Source: UBA3871 sp041797745 (GTDB lineage Bacteria; Bacillota; Clostridia; Peptostreptococcales; Anaerovoracaceae). Taken from it: DNA of 6,401 nt. Below, one piece after another: positions 5,282 through 6,401 of this stretch. The DNA lies in contig JBHBZU010000038.1 in assembly GCA_041797745.1 (NCBI GenBank), forward strand, positions 1 to 6,401. Direction: 5' to 3'. Under the pieces are notes generated by a model. It saw only the letters and a list, made by a program, of their open reading frames with translations, searched no databases and was not told where the DNA came from. Made by a program: the position numbers and the translations under genes. Positions within the stretch are counted from its first letter, which is position 1; every line of letters begins with the position of its first letter.

Positions 5282-6401
5282 TTACTGTTTGTCAACGTAG
5301 ATACCGTTTTGGATTACACAAACAACCGGATCCTTAGAAACTTCACCGTTAGTTCCCCAAGTCATGCTCTTACCTGTAAGACCGTCAAACTTAGCCTCTT
5401 GTGTGAAGTATTCAACCATGGAAGTACATATGTCCTCTACTGCCATATCAGGAGTTACACCCTTAGTTACTGCCGCTTCATAGATCGCATATACACAGTC
5501 ATAAGCGTCTGCTGCGAACTGGTTAGGAGTTTCTCCCGTTCTGCTCTTAAATTCTTCTACAAAGGCTGCAACCTTTTCATCGTTTGACCATGGGTTAAAC
5601 GGTGTCATGAGCATAAGACCCTCTGCTAAAGATGTGTCAAAGCCCTCCATTGCAAGAATACCGTCCATACCGTCAACACCGAAGAATGTCGGCTGATAGT
5701 TCATGTTCTTTGCCTGAGCTAATATCATGGAAGCCGGTGTATAGTAGATAGGCATGAATACAACATCTGCACCTGCGTTCTTGGCACCGTTTAACTGAAC
5801 GGAGAAGTCCGCATTATCGTCTGAAGAGAAAGTGCCTGTATAAACTACTTCAACATTATTTGCTTTAAGTTCCTTAGCAAATGCGGAGTAAACACCGGTG
5901 GAGTATGCGTCTGCATTGTTGTAGATAGCTGCCACCTTAGAACCCTTGAAGTTTTCAACAAAGTATTTACCCGCTGTAACTCCTTGATTTGGGTCTGTAA
6001 AGCAGAGCTGGAATACATTGTCTTTTCCCTTTGTTACATCGGAGGAAGAAGCGGATGGTGTGAGTTCAAAAACTCTGTCTGCATATGTATCGGCAGAAAC
6101 TGCTATACAAGGAGTTGTTGTTACACAACCCAGAAGAACTTGAAGTCCCCAGTCTCTTAGCTTCTGATAAGCATTCGCGGATTTTTCCGCGTCGTTTTCA
6201 TCATCTTGGAAGTTAAGCTCCAGTTTAAGTTCACCGCCTTTAGCATTGATTTCATCCACGGCAATCTGTGCACCTGTCATTACCGCTTTGCCATAAACCG
6301 CAGCCGGACCTGTAAGGGGACCGATACCTCCCAGCTTCAATACATTATCTCCACTTTCTGTCTGTGGGTTCTTGTCTCCACAAGCCACCATTGAAAACAC
6401 C
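5282..6401 (-). CDS. livK: Branched-chain-type amino-acid ABC transporter substrate-binding lipoprotein LivK (5' end outside window)
   Basis: The frame runs through the right edge, so the start codon and most of the signal peptide are missing. A GTG at 6400 is simply the first visible codon, not a credible start. The first seven visible residues, VFSMVAC, are the tail of a lipoprotein signal peptide, with Cys7 as the likely lipidated residue (lipobox MVAC, with Met at -3 where Leu is usual). A short polar linker (about 8-20) follows. Then comes a type I periplasmic-binding fold of the Peripla_BP_6/LivK group: LKLGGIGPLTGP, a 'YGKAVMTGAQIAVDEINAKGG' helix (36-56), and FQDDEND (64-70). A later domain carries VAAIYNNADAYSTG and the hinge-side segment PTFFGVDGMDG. 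The mature part is about 365 residues, normal for the family. It should be anchored outside the membrane and deliver an amino acid to LivH/LivM. Leucine, isoleucine or valine is the default guess, but relatives bind other amino acids, amides or urea. Confidence 0.92.
   Translation of the reverse strand, partial: VFSMVACGDKNPQTESGDNVLKLGGIGPLTGPAAVYGKAVMTGAQIAVDEINAKGGELKLELNFQDDENDAEKSANAYQKLRDWGLQVLLGCVTTTPCIAVSADTYADRVFELTPSASSSDVTKGKDNVFQLCFTDPNQGVTAGKYFVENFKGSKVAAIYNNADAYSTGVYSAFAKELKANNVEVVYTGTFSSDDNADFSVQLNGAKNAGADVVFMPIYYTPASMILAQAKNMNYQPTFFGVDGMDGILAMEGFDTSLAEGLMLMTPFNPWSNDEKVAAFVEEFKSRTGETPNQFAADAYDCVYAIYEAAVTKGVTPDMAVEDICTSMVEYFTQEAKFDGLTGKSMTWGTNGEVSKDPVVCVIQNGIYVDKQ

Noticed and set aside
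5309..5587. Plus-strand open frame opposite the binding-protein gene
   Set aside because: It is an antisense shadow with an unnatural composition; a second similar frame near 6206-6394 was rejected for the same reason.

Overview
The window looks like chromosomal DNA from an anaerobic Gram-positive bacterium of the Clostridia (Bacillota). The base composition is moderately AT-rich. Shine-Dalgarno sites are strong and purine-rich (AAAGGAGG type), there is a clear sigma-A style promoter, and terminators are intrinsic with T-tracts. The substrate-binding protein is a lipoprotein, and the racemase resembles ornithine/alanine racemases of amino-acid-fermenting clostridia. I cannot name a genus from the sequence.

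Layout. Positions 2-151 (+) hold the last 49 codons of a LysE/RhtB-type amino-acid exporter. A gap at 152-328 separates it from a convergent gene and carries a hairpin terminator that probably serves both directions. Positions 329-1432 (-) encode a fold-type III PLP-dependent amino-acid racemase of the alanine/ornithine racemase family. It has its own promoter (TTGAAT-17 bp-TATAAT) and a strong ribosome binding site that fixes its start. Positions 1565-1607 hold an intrinsic terminator that ends the upstream operon. From 1689 to the window end (all -, transcribed right to left) lies a full branched-chain-type amino-acid ABC importer in the order livK-livH-livM-livG-livF. livK is cut by the window edge just before its lipobox cysteine.

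How the parts work together. The LivK-like lipoprotein binds an amino acid outside the membrane. LivH and LivM form the membrane channel, and LivG and LivF are the two ATPases. The livH-M-G-F genes are packed with gaps of 9 nt, a 4-nt overlap and 1 nt, which indicates one transcript. livK is separated from livH by 41 nt. The racemase is a separate transcription unit. Its position beside an importer and opposite an exporter suggests a local cluster for amino-acid handling, but a functional link is inference only.

No mobile element, CRISPR array, RNA gene or clearly novel system was seen. The region is mostly ordinary. The points worth checking are the start-site corrections, the racemase substrate, the N-terminal extension of LivG and the cysteine content of the binding protein.
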